A stretch of DNA of 64,000 nucleotides from Pseudoflavonifractor sp902362925. Its GTDB lineage: Bacteria > Bacillota > Clostridia > Oscillospirales > Oscillospiraceae. Below, piece by piece: positions 26,123 to 34,374 of this stretch. The notes under the pieces were generated by a model that worked only from the letters and a program-made list of their open reading frames with translations, ran no database searches and was not told the DNA's origin. The position numbers and the translations under genes were made by a program. The DNA lies in assembly GCA_902362925.1 (NCBI GenBank), contig CABIYL010000018.1. One strand, 5' to 3'. The stretch's first letter is position 1. The number at the start of each line of letters is the position of its first letter.

Positions 26123-26755
26123 TCATTCTTTGCTCTGAGCAGCCTCCAGCTTTTTCAGGAAGCTTCGCCTGTGGATGGGACAGGGGCCGTACTTCATCAA
26201 CAGCTCAAAGTGCAGCTTTGTGCCGTAGCCCTTGTGCCGTTCGAACTCATACTCCGGGTAAAGCTTCGCCATCTCCTCCATGTAGCGGTCACGGCTCACT
26301 TTGGCCAGGATGGAAGCGGCGGCGATGTTTGCGCTCCGGCCATCCCCCTTGACTACGGTCTCGTGGGCGATGGTGATGCCCTTATCCCGGTTTCCGTCAA
26401 TCAGGGCGTAGTCCGGGGCCGGTTTCAGGGCCTGAATGGCCATTTCCATGGCCTTCATGCGGGCATTGAGGATATTGATGGCGTCAATCTCCTTCTCGTC
26501 CACCGACGCCACCGCCCAGGCGATGGCCTTCTCCTGAATCTCCTCAAAGAGCCGGTCCCGCCGCTTGGGGGTCACCTTCTTGGAGTCGTTCAGCCCCTCC
26601 AGAATCAGACCTTCGGGGAGGATGACCGCTCCGGCGTACACCGGGCCGGCCAGCGGTCCGGCTCCCGCCTCATCGGCGCCGCAGATGAGCTGATATCCCC
26701 GCTCTTTACAGGAGCGCTCAATCTCCCACAGGTCAACCTGCACCGTCTGCTTCAT
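26123..26755 (-). CDS. rnhB: Ribonuclease HII
   Basis: A 210-residue RNase HII that removes ribonucleotides and RNA from RNA-DNA hybrids. The signature CGADEAGAGPLAGPVYAGAV spans residues 24-43 with the catalytic D and E; LIDGNRDKG supplies the third acidic residue and AASILAKVSRDRYM the fourth. Its start overlaps the rbgA stop (4 bases). Confidence 0.95.
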   Translation of the reverse strand: MKQTVQVDLWEIERSCKERGYQLICGADEAGAGPLAGPVYAGAVILPEGLILEGLNDSKKVTPKRRDRLFEEIQEKAIAWAVASVDEKEIDAINILNARMKAMEMAIQALKPAPDYALIDGNRDKGITIAHETVVKGDGRSANIAAASILAKVSRDRYMEEMAKLYPEYEFERHKGYGTKLHFELLMKYGPCPIHRRSFLKKLEAAQSKE

Positions 26756-27642
26756 TCCGTCTCCTCCGAAATTGCCTGTGGCTTCTCAAGTGTAAAGCGT
26801 CCAAGCTTGCCAGCTCGGAACTCGTCCAGAAGCACCTTTCCCATCCGCTCCGTGTCCGGCTCACCGCCGGAGATGAGGAATCCCCGCTTCCGGGCCGCCT
26901 GCTCCAGGAGCGCATAGCCGTAGGCAAGGCCCTCTTCCTCCTCGCTCCGCTCCGGCACCGCAATCTTGTAGCGCTCCGTCAGGGCGGCGGGATAGGCGGC
27001 CGCCAGCTCCTCCAGCAGGTGGCAGGCCAGGGTCTCGGTGTCCATAATCTCGTCCTTCACCGCGCCGGTAAAGGCCAGATGGAGGCCGGTCTGAGGGTCC
27101 TCAAACTTAGGCCACAGAATGCCCGGCGTGTCCAGCAGGTCCAGGCCGGCGTCCACCGCCACCCACTGCTTGCCCCGGGTGACGCCCGGCTTGTCGCTGG
27201 CCTTGGCCGACTTCCGGCGGGCTACCTTATTGATAAAGGTGGACTTGCCCACGTTGGGCACGCCTACGATCATGGCACGGATGGGACGGCCCACTTGGCC
27301 CTTGGCCTGCCACTGCTGGATTTTGTCCTTCAGAACCTCCTTGACCACGGGAGAGAACTGGTTGATCCCCTTTCCCTCCTTGGCGTCGGTCTCCAGCACG
27401 GACCAGCCACGGCTCCGGAACCAGTCCCCCCACAGGCGGTTGCCTGCAGGGTCGGCCTGGTCGGCCCGGTTGAGCACGATGAGGCGGGGCTTCTCCCCCA
27501 CCAGGGTGTCAATGTCCGGGTTGCGGCTGGAGACCGGAATCCGGGCGTCGATGACCTCGGCTACAATGTCCACGTACTTCAGGTTCTCGGCGATCATCCG
27601 CTGGGTTTTTTTCATATGGCCGGGAAACCACTGAATATCCAT
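26752..27642 (-). CDS. rbgA: Ribosome biogenesis GTPase YlqF
   Basis: A 296-residue circularly permuted GTPase that completes 50S maturation. The order of GTP motifs is permuted: G4 LNRADQAD (near residue 58) precedes G1 GVPNVGKST (near 127), then G3 DTPG near 171. The N-terminal QWFPGHMKKT is a family hallmark. It lies between rplS and rnhB, the common Firmicutes order; there is no room in the visible sequence for the lepB gene often found here. Confidence 0.95.
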   Translation of the reverse strand: MDIQWFPGHMKKTQRMIAENLKYVDIVAEVIDARIPVSSRNPDIDTLVGEKPRLIVLNRADQADPAGNRLWGDWFRSRGWSVLETDAKEGKGINQFSPVVKEVLKDKIQQWQAKGQVGRPIRAMIVGVPNVGKSTFINKVARRKSAKASDKPGVTRGKQWVAVDAGLDLLDTPGILWPKFEDPQTGLHLAFTGAVKDEIMDTETLACHLLEELAAAYPAALTERYKIAVPERSEEEEGLAYGYALLEQAARKRGFLISGGEPDTERMGKVLLDEFRAGKLGRFTLEKPQAISEETE

Positions 27643-27687
27643 CTTTTTTCCTCCGTATTTCCGCCAGCCGCCCGGTCAACACCAAAA

Positions 27688-27993
27688 NNNNNNNNNNNNN
27701 NNNNNNNNNNNNNNNNNNNNNNNNNNNNNNNNNNNNNNNNNNNNNNNNNNNNNNNNNNNNNNNNNNNNNNNNNNNNNNNNNNNNNNNNNNNNNNNNNNNN
27801 NNNNNNNNNNNNNNNNNNNNNNNNNNNNNNNNNNNNNNNNNNNNNNNNNNNNNNNNNNNNNNNNNNNNNNNNNNNNNNNNNNNNNNNNNNNNNNNNNNNN
27901 NNNNNNNNNNNNNNNNNNNNNNNNNNNNNNNNNNNNNNNNNNNNNNNNNNNNNNNNNNNNNNNNNNNNNNNNNNNNNNNNNNNNNNNNNNNNN
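27688..27993. other. Assembly gap (306 N)
   Basis: A run of 306 undetermined bases. It hides the C-terminal half of rplS and up to about 130 bases of the rplS-rbgA spacer. Whether the gap length is measured or nominal cannot be seen. Confidence 0.99.
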
Positions 27994-28173
27994 AACCGTG
28001 ACAGTCTCCTCAATGCCGCCGTGCTTCTTGGCAATCACGGTACCCTCGAACACCTGGGTACGCTCACGGTTGCCTTCCTTGACGCGGATGGACACGCGGA
28101 CGGTGTCGCCCACTTCGCACTTGGGGGGCTCAGCCTTGAGGTGCTTCTCGGTAAATGCCTTCATCAGATCCAT
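27994..28173 (-). CDS. rplS: 50S ribosomal protein L19, truncated by the assembly gap
   Basis: Only the first 60 codons are visible: LMKAFTEKHLKAEPPKCEVGD, then VRVSIRVKEGNRERTQVFEG and VIAKKHGGIEETVTV, a clear L19. A complete L19 of about 115 residues would end inside the N run, so this is a sequencing gap, not a broken gene. AGGAGGAAATTATA precedes the ATG. It has its own promoter (28273-28301), and the 100-base leader contains a CCGGA/TCCGG hairpin in the position of the Firmicutes L19 leader. Confidence 0.93.
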
Positions 28174-28272
28174 TATAATTTCCTCCTAATTTATAGGCGT
28201 TCATGCCCGCTTTTTGACGCCGGACACTGTTTCCGGCAGCGGCAGAGGATCACCCTTTATTCAGACTGAAAC

Positions 28273-28301
28273 ATGATATCACATACTTTTTCAAAATGCA
28301 A
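28273..28301 (-). promoter_or_regulatory. Promoter of rplS
   Basis: Minus strand TTGCAT (-35, 28296-28301), 17-base spacer, TATCAT (-10, 28273-28278), about 100 bases before the L19 start codon. The IS30 element begins within about 45 bases upstream of the -35, so the insertion has probably spared the core promoter but removed or replaced its upstream region. Confidence 0.75.
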
Positions 28302-28345
28302 GGAAAACTTCTGCTTCCGCTGTCTTTTGAAAATTCAATAGACAG

Positions 28346-29635
28346 ATGCAACAGATTTTCCCGTTTCATTTTGTCTATTTTTAACGCACGACAACCAGGC
28401 CACCAACCTTCCCCGGTCGCTGGCCTCTTTCACTTCCTGATCGTTTCTGGTATTCCCCCGGTTCTTCCTCCTCTTATTTCTTTACGCTACGATTCCCAGC
28501 TCCTGCAGGCACTCTCTAAAAACCGCCTCGCTGCTTTTATACCCCAATATCTTCCGCGGGTAGTTGTTGATCCAGTTCTCCGTGGCCTTTATCTGTTCCG
28601 TGCTCACCTTCGAGAAGTCGGTTCCCTTCGGGTGCTTTCTCCGAATCATAATATTGTTGTTCTCGTTGCTTCCACGCTCCCAGGAGGAATATGGGTGGCA
28701 GAAGTACACCGCCGTCCGGCGGATGGTCTTATTGATGGCGCTCCGCTCCATCTCTTCCGCCGCCGCGAACTCGCTCCCGTTGTCTACGGTGATGCTCTTG
28801 AAGATCTTCCTGAACTTCACCGCGCCCATCTTCCGCTCCAGGGCATCCAGCGCCCGGACGACGGTTTCGGCTTTTCGGTTCGGCACGCCGATGATGATTT
28901 CTTTCCTGGTCTTTCTCTCCGTCAGCACCAGCAGTGCCTTTGATGTGGTGTTCTTTTTGCTGTACACCGTGTCCATTTCCCAGTGTCCGAACTCTTCCCG
29001 GTTCTTGACCTCCGGTGCTCTGTTCTCGATGCTCTCCCCGGCGCTGGCCCTGGCCTGTTCTTTCTTTGTCTTTATCTTTTTGTAGCTGTGCTTGTGCTTC
29101 CCCCGGCGGGGCAAGTCCACCTGCGTGATGTGTAGGAACAGTCCCATTTTGATATATTTGTAGATGGTCTGCACCGATACGGTGGTCTTGAACTTCTTTC
29201 CCTCCATCATCGCATACCCCAGTACCGCGGCGGGCGAGCAGTCCCGCTCCAAAATAGTCCGCTCTATGTACTCCGCCAGCTCGTGGTCTTTCCCAATTTT
29301 CAGGTCAGGCCCCTTTTCCCGCAGCTGTGCCTGGTACTTTTCCTCCGCGATGTCCGGGCTGTACGCCGTTTCCATTTTCCATGTGTCTCCGTTCAGCCGG
29401 TCATAGGCCCCCCGTTTCAATTCCCGGTAGATTGTAGATGGGTGAACGCGTAACTTGTCGGCAATTTGTTTTGGCCGCCATCCTTGCCGCATCCACTTCT
29501 CAATGCGTAACCGGTCGTTCCTGGTCAGGTGCTTAAATGCCCTTTCCTGCGGCTTCTTTTTCACGGTCATTTCTCCTTTCTTCCGGCTCCGGTGCGCATC
29601 TCTGCTCCGCCCTCGCCTGTCTTATTTTGTCGCAT
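28346..29635 (-). mobile_element. IS30-family insertion sequence (ends approximate)
   Basis: The transposase gene is flanked by a candidate imperfect terminal pair: ATGCAACAGATT (28346-28357) and, inverted, ATGCGACAAAAT (29624-29635), 9 of 12 bases identical. This is a weak basis for the ends; about 1.29 kb is slightly long for IS30 elements. No target duplication could be assigned. It sits between rplS and the prophage lysis genes. Confidence 0.5.
28482..29570 (-). CDS. IS30-family transposase
   Basis: A 362-residue transposase. The N-terminal helix-turn-helix (LTRNDRLRIEKWMRQG and PKQIADKLRVHPSTIYREL, residues about 14-50) binds the ends; the DDE catalytic core has GHWEMDTVYS (first D near 197), ITVDNGSEFA (second D near 265) and WERGSNENNN (E near 300), all intact. 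Full length and with no frameshift, so it is likely active or recently active. The start ATG at 29570 follows AGGAGAA. Confidence 0.93.
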   Translation of the reverse strand: MTVKKKPQERAFKHLTRNDRLRIEKWMRQGWRPKQIADKLRVHPSTIYRELKRGAYDRLNGDTWKMETAYSPDIAEEKYQAQLREKGPDLKIGKDHELAEYIERTILERDCSPAAVLGYAMMEGKKFKTTVSVQTIYKYIKMGLFLHITQVDLPRRGKHKHSYKKIKTKKEQARASAGESIENRAPEVKNREEFGHWEMDTVYSKKNTTSKALLVLTERKTRKEIIIGVPNRKAETVVRALDALERKMGAVKFRKIFKSITVDNGSEFAAAEEMERSAINKTIRRTAVYFCHPYSSWERGSNENNNIMIRRKHPKGTDFSKVSTEQIKATENWINNYPRKILGYKSSEAVFRECLQELGIVA

Positions 29636-29697
29636 TATTCTACATTTATGATAATCACCTTTCGCATATTCCGCAAGCCGCAGTTCCGCAGGAAAGC

Positions 29698-29743
29698 AAA
29701 AAATCCCCCGGCCTCTGTGTCGCCTCACAGTGGCCGGGGGATT
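29698..29743 (-). terminator. Terminator of the prophage late operon
   Basis: A perfect 12-bp outer stem (29702-29713 with 29732-29743) with an inner CTGTG/CACAG stem, followed on the minus strand by TTTTTT. It starts 5 bases after the holin stop. Confidence 0.92.
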
Positions 29744-29748
29744 GTCAG

Positions 29749-30138
29749 TTATTCTGTTTCGCTTTTGTCGTCCTCAACCGTTGTTTCTTCTTCAATAAAA
29801 ATATCACCCAGCTGCCCGATGGCTCCGTCAATGGCGATGTCCAGATCCTGCACAGCTGCCTCGATCATGGCCCGCACCTCCGGCGTTACCGTGATGCCCT
29901 TTTTCTCCAGCATCTGCACAACGTAGTCCAGCTTGGGGGTTGTCAGCGAACCGGCGTTCGCCATCTTCTCCGCCGCTTTCACCAGGGTTGTGATGATGTT
30001 GTACAGGTGCTTTTCTTTCAGCCATGGAATCCCGGTCTTTACCACCCACGGGATGCACACGCCGGTAAACACCAGGCCGCAGATAGTAATGATCGCGTTC
30101 ACGACCACTCCGGTGATTTCAGGAATAAGCTGCGTCAT
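29749..30138 (-). CDS. Phage holin, LLH family
   Basis: A 129-residue membrane protein. One strong hydrophobic helix near the N-terminus (VVVNAIITICGLVFTGVCIP, residues about 11-30), then an amphipathic KHLYNIITTLVKAAEKM, and the family motif LTTPKLDYVVQMLEKKGI, ending in an acidic tail (EEETTVEDDKSETE). Matches the LLH-type holins of Firmicutes phages that form the lysis pore. Last gene of the late operon, 18 bases after the endolysin. Confidence 0.85.
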   Translation of the reverse strand: MTQLIPEITGVVVNAIITICGLVFTGVCIPWVVKTGIPWLKEKHLYNIITTLVKAAEKMANAGSLTTPKLDYVVQMLEKKGITVTPEVRAMIEAAVQDLDIAIDGAIGQLGDIFIEEETTVEDDKSETE

Positions 30139-30156
30139 TTTTCTTTCCTCCTCGCT

Positions 30157-31644
30157 TTACGCTTTGGTCAGATACTTCTTGTCCACCGCGCCGGTCACCG
30201 CGCCGGTTTTCTGGGTAGACACAACGATACGGCTCCCGTTGATCTGGCGCACATACAGCTTCGCGCCGTACACCCAGGAGTCAAACTTGCCGCTGGTTCC
30301 GTACACGGTGGCGGCCTTGTCCATCTTCACCACGTCGCCCACGGAAAGGGTGGTCTCCTGCGCGGTGCTGCCGGTCGAGCCGCTGCTGGTGCTGCCGGTC
30401 GAACCGACCTTGCCGGAAATGTCCGCCGCGTCCACCCATCCGTACACGGTGCAGGTTCCTCCGTTTTTAATCAGGTGATAGGGGTGCTTCCCGGAAGGAG
30501 CCACAGCTGTCACCTTGGCCTGCCCGGGTTTGCAGGCTTTCCCGGACGTGGAGGTGGCGCTGGTGTAGTGTGTGTCTCCCGTGAAGTTCACGATGTCGCC
30601 CACCTTGTACTCCAGTGTGGAGCTTCCGGAGCCGCCGGTGCTTCCCGTGGACTGCCCACCAGCACCAAGGCGCTTGTTCACCTCGTCCGCGATGTACTGG
30701 AATTTGCTCTCCAGGTATGGGCCGGGGCAGGCTGTCGCGGCGAAGTATTTGTGCATGGTCAGGTTTCCGCTCTTGTCCCCGGTGAAGTTCAGCTTCTCTA
30801 TGCCGTTGCGCTCGCAGATGTCCACGCACAGCTCGATCAGCTTTGCCATCGCCTTGTCGGACACAGGCCAGTTGGGTGCGCCGCCGTTGTTTGCCACCTC
30901 AATGGTCACGGCCTGATTGTCGTTGTCCGCGTTGCTGCTCGTCCAGGCCCGGTCTTTCTCTTCCACATACATTCCCACGCGGCCATCGCTGCCGATGCCG
31001 TAGTTGGAGCTTGCCTGTCTGGAGGTGGGTGCGAAAACATTCCCGCAGGTTTCCACGGACAGGTTACCAGCCATGTGGTGAATGGTGATCTTCTTGATCT
31101 TGTTGTTTCGGGGGCTGCTCTTGTTAGGACTGATTTTTACATAGTTTACCAAGGGACTGTTGCTCATGGTGCTTTCCTCCGTTTCTGCCTTATCATAGGC
31201 CGTCAGTTTGTATTGTTCGATCAGGGAAATGAGCTTTTGTGGGTAGCTCGGATCTGTTGCGTACCCCGCCGCTTTAAGCGCCCGGCACGCCGCCTTGTAG
31301 TCAGTCTCTCCGATTACCGCAGTGTACCGCTGCGATTCCGCCAGAAACGCGCTGTGATCCAGCACACTTTCCTCCCAGCTTTCGTATGCGCGAAACAGTG
31401 CCGTGATTGTGGTGTAGTTCACCCCGTCGTAGCACTCCTTTGTCTCCTTGCTGTACACCTTTCCGCCCCACCGTGCATCCGCTTTGATCCCAAAAAGGGC
31501 GTTGGCGTTTATGCACAATTCCGACGTTCCCCAGCCGCTTTCCAAGATTGCTTGGGCGATGGTCACAGAAGCGAGGATTCTGCTTTTGCCCATATCCTCC
31601 CGCGCCATCTTCCCAATGGTTTCAACGAACTTCTTTTGTTCCAT
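30157..31644 (-). CDS. Two-domain endolysin: glucosaminidase plus amidase with SH3-like repeats
   Basis: A 495-residue cell-wall hydrolase. Residues 1 to about 150 form a FlgJ-like N-acetylglucosaminidase domain (SVTIAQAILESGWGTSEL, NALFGIKADARW); about 165-335 an N-acetylmuramoyl-L-alanine amidase domain (KKITIHHMAGNL with the zinc histidine, LTMHKYFAATACPGPYL with the second); then Gly/Ser/Thr linkers and two SH3-like segments (about 345-410 and 430-495). The start at 31644 has GGAGGAG. A second strong ribosome site inside the gene (31176-31180) precedes an in-frame ATG at 31167, so a 336-residue amidase-only form is likely. Confidence 0.92.
   Translation of the reverse strand: MEQKKFVETIGKMAREDMGKSRILASVTIAQAILESGWGTSELCINANALFGIKADARWGGKVYSKETKECYDGVNYTTITALFRAYESWEESVLDHSAFLAESQRYTAVIGETDYKAACRALKAAGYATDPSYPQKLISLIEQYKLTAYDKAETEESTMSNSPLVNYVKISPNKSSPRNNKIKKITIHHMAGNLSVETCGNVFAPTSRQASSNYGIGSDGRVGMYVEEKDRAWTSSNADNDNQAVTIEVANNGGAPNWPVSDKAMAKLIELCVDICERNGIEKLNFTGDKSGNLTMHKYFAATACPGPYLESKFQYIADEVNKRLGAGGQSTGSTGGSGSSTLEYKVGDIVNFTGDTHYTSATSTSGKACKPGQAKVTAVAPSGKHPYHLIKNGGTCTVYGWVDAADISGKVGSTGSTSSGSTGSTAQETTLSVGDVVKMDKAATVYGTSGKFDSWVYGAKLYVRQINGSRIVVSTQKTGAVTGAVDKKYLTKA
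31165..31180 (-). promoter_or_regulatory. Internal ribosome binding site and ATG in the endolysin gene
   Basis: On the minus strand GGAGG (31176-31180), 8 bases, ATG (31165-31167) in frame with the endolysin. The start lies exactly in the linker between the glucosaminidase and amidase domains, as expected for a functional alternative start. Confidence 0.55.
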
Positions 31645-31712
31645 TATGCACTCCTCCAAAAATACGGGAGGGCCACGCACGCGGCCCTCCCTGTTTTTCC
31701 ATTTTTGTACCC

Positions 31713-32039
31713 TCATGCTCCATCCGCCATGTCTCCCGACGTTACCTGTATCTCCTCGGCCCTTGCTTCTCGCTGATCCTGTTTCTCCCACTTTCTCTCG
31801 CGTGTCCGTTCTTTAGTGGTTTTGATCCACCCCATAATCCCGCACTCTCCGGCCAGGGCCGCGAAAACACAGGTAATGAGCGTGTCCGGCACACTCCCGA
31901 ACATGGTGAAAAGCCAGATCATTGTGATCGTAAAAGAGGTTAGGCATAGGAACATGATGATCAGGATCAGGTTCATCGTCCCCATGCGCTTTCTCTCCGA
32001 CCGGCTTCTTTTTTTGGCCGTTTCTCTTTTTCCAGCCAT
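31713..32039 (-). CDS. Small phage membrane protein, lysis region
   Basis: A 108-residue protein with a very basic N-terminus (KRETAKKRSRSERKR), two hydrophobic segments (NLILIIMFLCLTSFTITMIW and TLITCVFAALAGECGIMGWI) and a charged C-terminus. GGAGGAG is well placed before the ATG. The position upstream of the endolysin and the two-helix topology fit a holin or holin partner, but there is no specific family match I recognise. Confidence 0.65.
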   Translation of the reverse strand: MAGKRETAKKRSRSERKRMGTMNLILIIMFLCLTSFTITMIWLFTMFGSVPDTLITCVFAALAGECGIMGWIKTTKERTRERKWEKQDQREARAEEIQVTSGDMADGA

Positions 32040-32042
32040 GTC

Positions 32043-32327
32043 TTACTCCTCCTGCAAGTGTGTGTGCGCGCCCTTGTTTAAGTGCTTGTCCAACCTGTTC
32101 AGTGCGTCCTTGCACGGGCCGTTGCACCCCTGTTCGATCAGTCCTTGCAGTGCTCCACGCAGTCCGTAGCAGATCAATGTCTGCTCCTCCAGAATGGAGT
32201 TGATGAACTCGGTCTGCTTCCGGTTCATGTCCACCACTTTATACACTGCGATGATCGCCGCCACCAGCGCCGCCAGCGCGCCCAGTACGCTGGCGGCTTT
32301 AATGATCGTGTCTCCGTCGATGTACAT
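32043..32327 (-). CDS. Small phage membrane protein, holin-associated type
   Basis: A 94-residue protein: one hydrophobic helix (VLGALAALVAAIIAVYKVV, residues about 14-32), then a charged helical region with a conserved-looking CNGPCKDAL cysteine pair. Resembles in layout the small hemolysin/XhlA-like proteins next to phage holins; identity is not certain. GGAGGAAGAAA precedes the ATG. Its stop is 4 bases before the next gene. Confidence 0.6.
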   Translation of the reverse strand: MYIDGDTIIKAASVLGALAALVAAIIAVYKVVDMNRKQTEFINSILEEQTLICYGLRGALQGLIEQGCNGPCKDALNRLDKHLNKGAHTHLQEE

Positions 32328-32354
32328 TTTCTTCCTCCCACGTTTTTAGTCGTG

Positions 32355-32534
32355 TCAGTCCGCCCAGTCGTCCCCACCCACCGCTTTTCGGTAGGCCTTG
32401 TCCGCCTCTGCGATCTCGTCCCTGCCAGTCTCTGTGTCCCCCAGTTCTGCAAGCCGCGTAGCCAAAACCTTAATCGCTCTCGCCTGAATTTCCGTTACGC
32501 TCTCCAGTTCCTGGATGATCTGCAAATGGCTCAT
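32355..32534 (-). CDS. Short phage protein overlapping the DGR reverse transcriptase
   Basis: A 59-residue helical protein (SHLQIIQELESVTEIQARAI) with an acidic C-terminus (ETGRDEIAEADKAYRK). GGAGGTGG precedes the ATG at 32534. Its first 22 codons overlap the 3' end of the reverse transcriptase gene in another frame, so the RT tail is constrained by two frames. Function unknown; small proteins of this kind often sit before phage holins. Confidence 0.6.
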   Translation of the reverse strand: MSHLQIIQELESVTEIQARAIKVLATRLAELGDTETGRDEIAEADKAYRKAVGGDDWAD

Positions 32535-33669
32535 ACTCCACCTCCTTCTTCTCGTTTTTGGCACGCTCCATTTCTTCCCGGTATATCTCGTTCAGCCTCC
32601 ACCGCAGGCTCGCGCATTCCGCGTGTTTTAACATTCCGCGTATGCTGGTCGCCCTGCGATCAAAAGCATCCTTCGCCATATCCCCGGAAGCATATAGACT
32701 GCTGATTTTCCTGGTCTCTCTTTTGATTCGCCGGACGGTACTTTTCCGCAGTTTCATGTGCGTGGGCCATATCCGAACGCCCACAAACTCGATCCCGCTT
32801 TTCATGGGTCGGATGCTCGTTTTGGCGTTCAGGTCAAGATGCAGTTCCTTTTCCAGAAACTCCTCTATTTCTTCTTTCCATTCGTGCAGCACCCACTTGT
32901 TCGGGCCGAGTATAATTACATCATCCATGTATCGGATGTAGTAATGGATTTTCAGCTTGTGCTTACAGTATTGGTCAAGCTCATTCAGGTAGATGTTCGC
33001 AAAAAGCTGTGATGTCAGATTGCCTATCGGCATACCCGTTTCATACTCCCACTCTTCCGGCGGCGTATCGTCCGGGCTTCTCCATCTTGGCAGCCCAAAA
33101 GGCTCCGCCTTGCTGTTCACCACCCCGCGCACAAACTCCATCATTTCCTGATCCGCGATCCTTCGGGACAGGATTTCAAGCAGCTTGTCGTGGTTGACCC
33201 GGTAGAAGTATTTTGAAATATCCAGTTTCAGGCAATACCACCCAGGCCCCGGCTTCCTGCTCACCTGCTGCATCCAGTATTGCAGGCGCTTCGCCGCTTT
33301 GTGGCTCCCTTTTCCTTTCCTGCAAGCATAGCTGTCCTCGATAAACAGCTTGTCGTATATCGGATTCAGGTACAGATATAGGCACCACTGCACAATTCTG
33401 TCCGGGTAATCCAATGCCATAACCAGCCGTTTCTTTGGCACAAATACCCACATCTTCCTGTACGGCCCCAGCTCATAGCTGCCGTCCTTCATGCACTCTT
33501 GCACGTCCAGCAGATTTTTCTCCAGTTTCGACGTGAACCCCATGACTTCCAGCCTGTACCTTTTCCCTTTGCAAGCGTGCCTGTGCGCTTCCAGCATCCA
33601 CTCGAAACTGCACACCGTGGGCCACGCATTTTGAATGACTGCCAGTCCGGTTCCTTCGCTCATTTTCAT
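32470..33669 (-). CDS. DGR reverse transcriptase
   Basis: A 399-residue group-II-like reverse transcriptase of the diversity-generating retroelement type. Motif A is YCLKLDISKYFYRVNH (catalytic D near 150), domain 4 carries the DGR hallmark GMPIGNLTSQLF (near 213-224), and the catalytic YMDD is at about 247-250 (IRYMDDVIILG). Thumb-like RRIKRETRKISSLYASG follows. It copies the template-repeat RNA with errors at adenines, and the cDNA replaces the variable repeat of the target gene. No strong ribosome site is seen; ATG at 33669 is the likeliest start, TTG 33678 or GTG 33675 are possible. It lies just downstream of the template repeat. Confidence 0.95.
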   Translation of the reverse strand: MKMSEGTGLAVIQNAWPTVCSFEWMLEAHRHACKGKRYRLEVMGFTSKLEKNLLDVQECMKDGSYELGPYRKMWVFVPKKRLVMALDYPDRIVQWCLYLYLNPIYDKLFIEDSYACRKGKGSHKAAKRLQYWMQQVSRKPGPGWYCLKLDISKYFYRVNHDKLLEILSRRIADQEMMEFVRGVVNSKAEPFGLPRWRSPDDTPPEEWEYETGMPIGNLTSQLFANIYLNELDQYCKHKLKIHYYIRYMDDVIILGPNKWVLHEWKEEIEEFLEKELHLDLNAKTSIRPMKSGIEFVGVRIWPTHMKLRKSTVRRIKRETRKISSLYASGDMAKDAFDRRATSIRGMLKHAECASLRWRLNEIYREEMERAKNEKKEVEYEPFADHPGTGERNGNSGESD

Positions 33670-33842
33670 GTTCACCAAACAGGCCGCGTGTGGCGTTTCC
33701 GTCTCCGCGGCAATTCAGATTTTATCCCTATTATCAGGATCGGAGATAGGCCCCTTTTAGTCTGCGCGCCGATGTTGCCCCATGAGGCACCACCCACTTG
33801 TCCGGCGCAGAACCGCCGCCCTATAATGGCGTGTTCAGACGA
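33670..33842 (-). ncRNA. DGR spacer segment between template repeat and RT
   Basis: A 173-base segment with no gene between the template repeat and the RT start. In studied DGRs the RNA spanning this spacer folds with the template and is needed for cDNA priming and Avd-RT binding; the same role here is inferred by position only. No RNA family is claimed. Confidence 0.4.
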
Positions 33843-33959
33843 AAAGCGGAGCGCCCGCCAACGTTGCTGTTGACGTTGGAACGGGGGTTGTTGAGGTTCG
33901 AGTTGAACACCCCAGCGTTGGCCCCATTGTTCCAGTTGCCGCCGCGAAACAGGCACCGC
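33843..33959 (-). repeat. DGR template repeat (TR)
   Basis: A 117-bp segment nearly identical to the 3' end of the target gene (34574-34690). Read on the minus strand it would spell a lectin-like tail with 11 asparagine codons (10 AAC, 1 AAT): the AAC codons are the template adenines for mutagenesis. It lies between avd and the RT, the usual place. Its 3' end (minus strand) is a GC-rich 20-base stretch, GTTGGCGGGCGCTCCGCTTT, identical in the VR and matching an initiation-of-mutagenic-homing role. Confidence 0.95.
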
Positions 33960-33987
33960 AATACGGCCCATCCCCCAAGAGTAACGG

Positions 33988-34374
33988 CTATCCTTTCAGG
34001 CTCGCTATATACTTGCCCAATAGTCTGCCGATCTCCTCGTTGTATCGCGCCCACACTTCATACTGGTGCGTGGACAGCGGCGGGGCGAATTTTGCGCCGC
34101 AGCACTTTTTATCTGCCGCCAGTCTTACGAGGTTTCGCATCCAATCCAGTTCCACGTCAAGCTCCTGCGCCGTTGTCTTTCGATAGTATTTCTTCTCCAG
34201 CTCTACGGCTAGATGATACATCCGCAACATACATCCGCGCAGGTCGTCGGCGAGGTCTCGGTCTTTCCGGCTAAACTGTTTTGTCAGCGGTCTCCCGTAC
34301 TGGATCATTTCTCCGATTTTTTCTTTCAGGCGGAACGGCTCATAATTTTTTTGAGGCGGCATATCACTCTGCAT
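33988..34374 (-). CDS. avd: DGR accessory variability determinant (Avd)
   Basis: A 128-residue helical, basic protein of the Avd type: LKEKIGEMIQYGRPLTKQFSRKDR, split over two helices, then LADDLRGCMLRMYHLAVELEKKYY and a third helix ELDVELDWMRNLVRLAADKKC. Avd proteins form a five-subunit helical barrel that binds the RT and template RNA. It is encoded directly upstream of the TR. The GGGGGTG ribosome site is near ideal. Its 3' end is 28 bases from the TR. Confidence 0.9.
   Translation of the reverse strand: MQSDMPPQKNYEPFRLKEKIGEMIQYGRPLTKQFSRKDRDLADDLRGCMLRMYHLAVELEKKYYRKTTAQELDVELDWMRNLVRLAADKKCCGAKFAPPLSTHQYEVWARYNEEIGRLLGKYIASLKG

Noticed and set aside
27688..28173. rplS pseudogene
   Set aside because: Truncation is due to the N run, not to a stop or frameshift.
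32470..33669. Retron or group II intron reverse transcriptase
   Set aside because: The IGNLTSQ motif, Avd, TR and VR make it a DGR; no msr-msd, no maturase or intron ends.
33821..34054. Open frame through the template repeat that would encode a lectin-like tail
   Set aside because: It overlaps the end of avd, has no ribosome site, and the coding look comes from the TR being a copy of the target 3' end.
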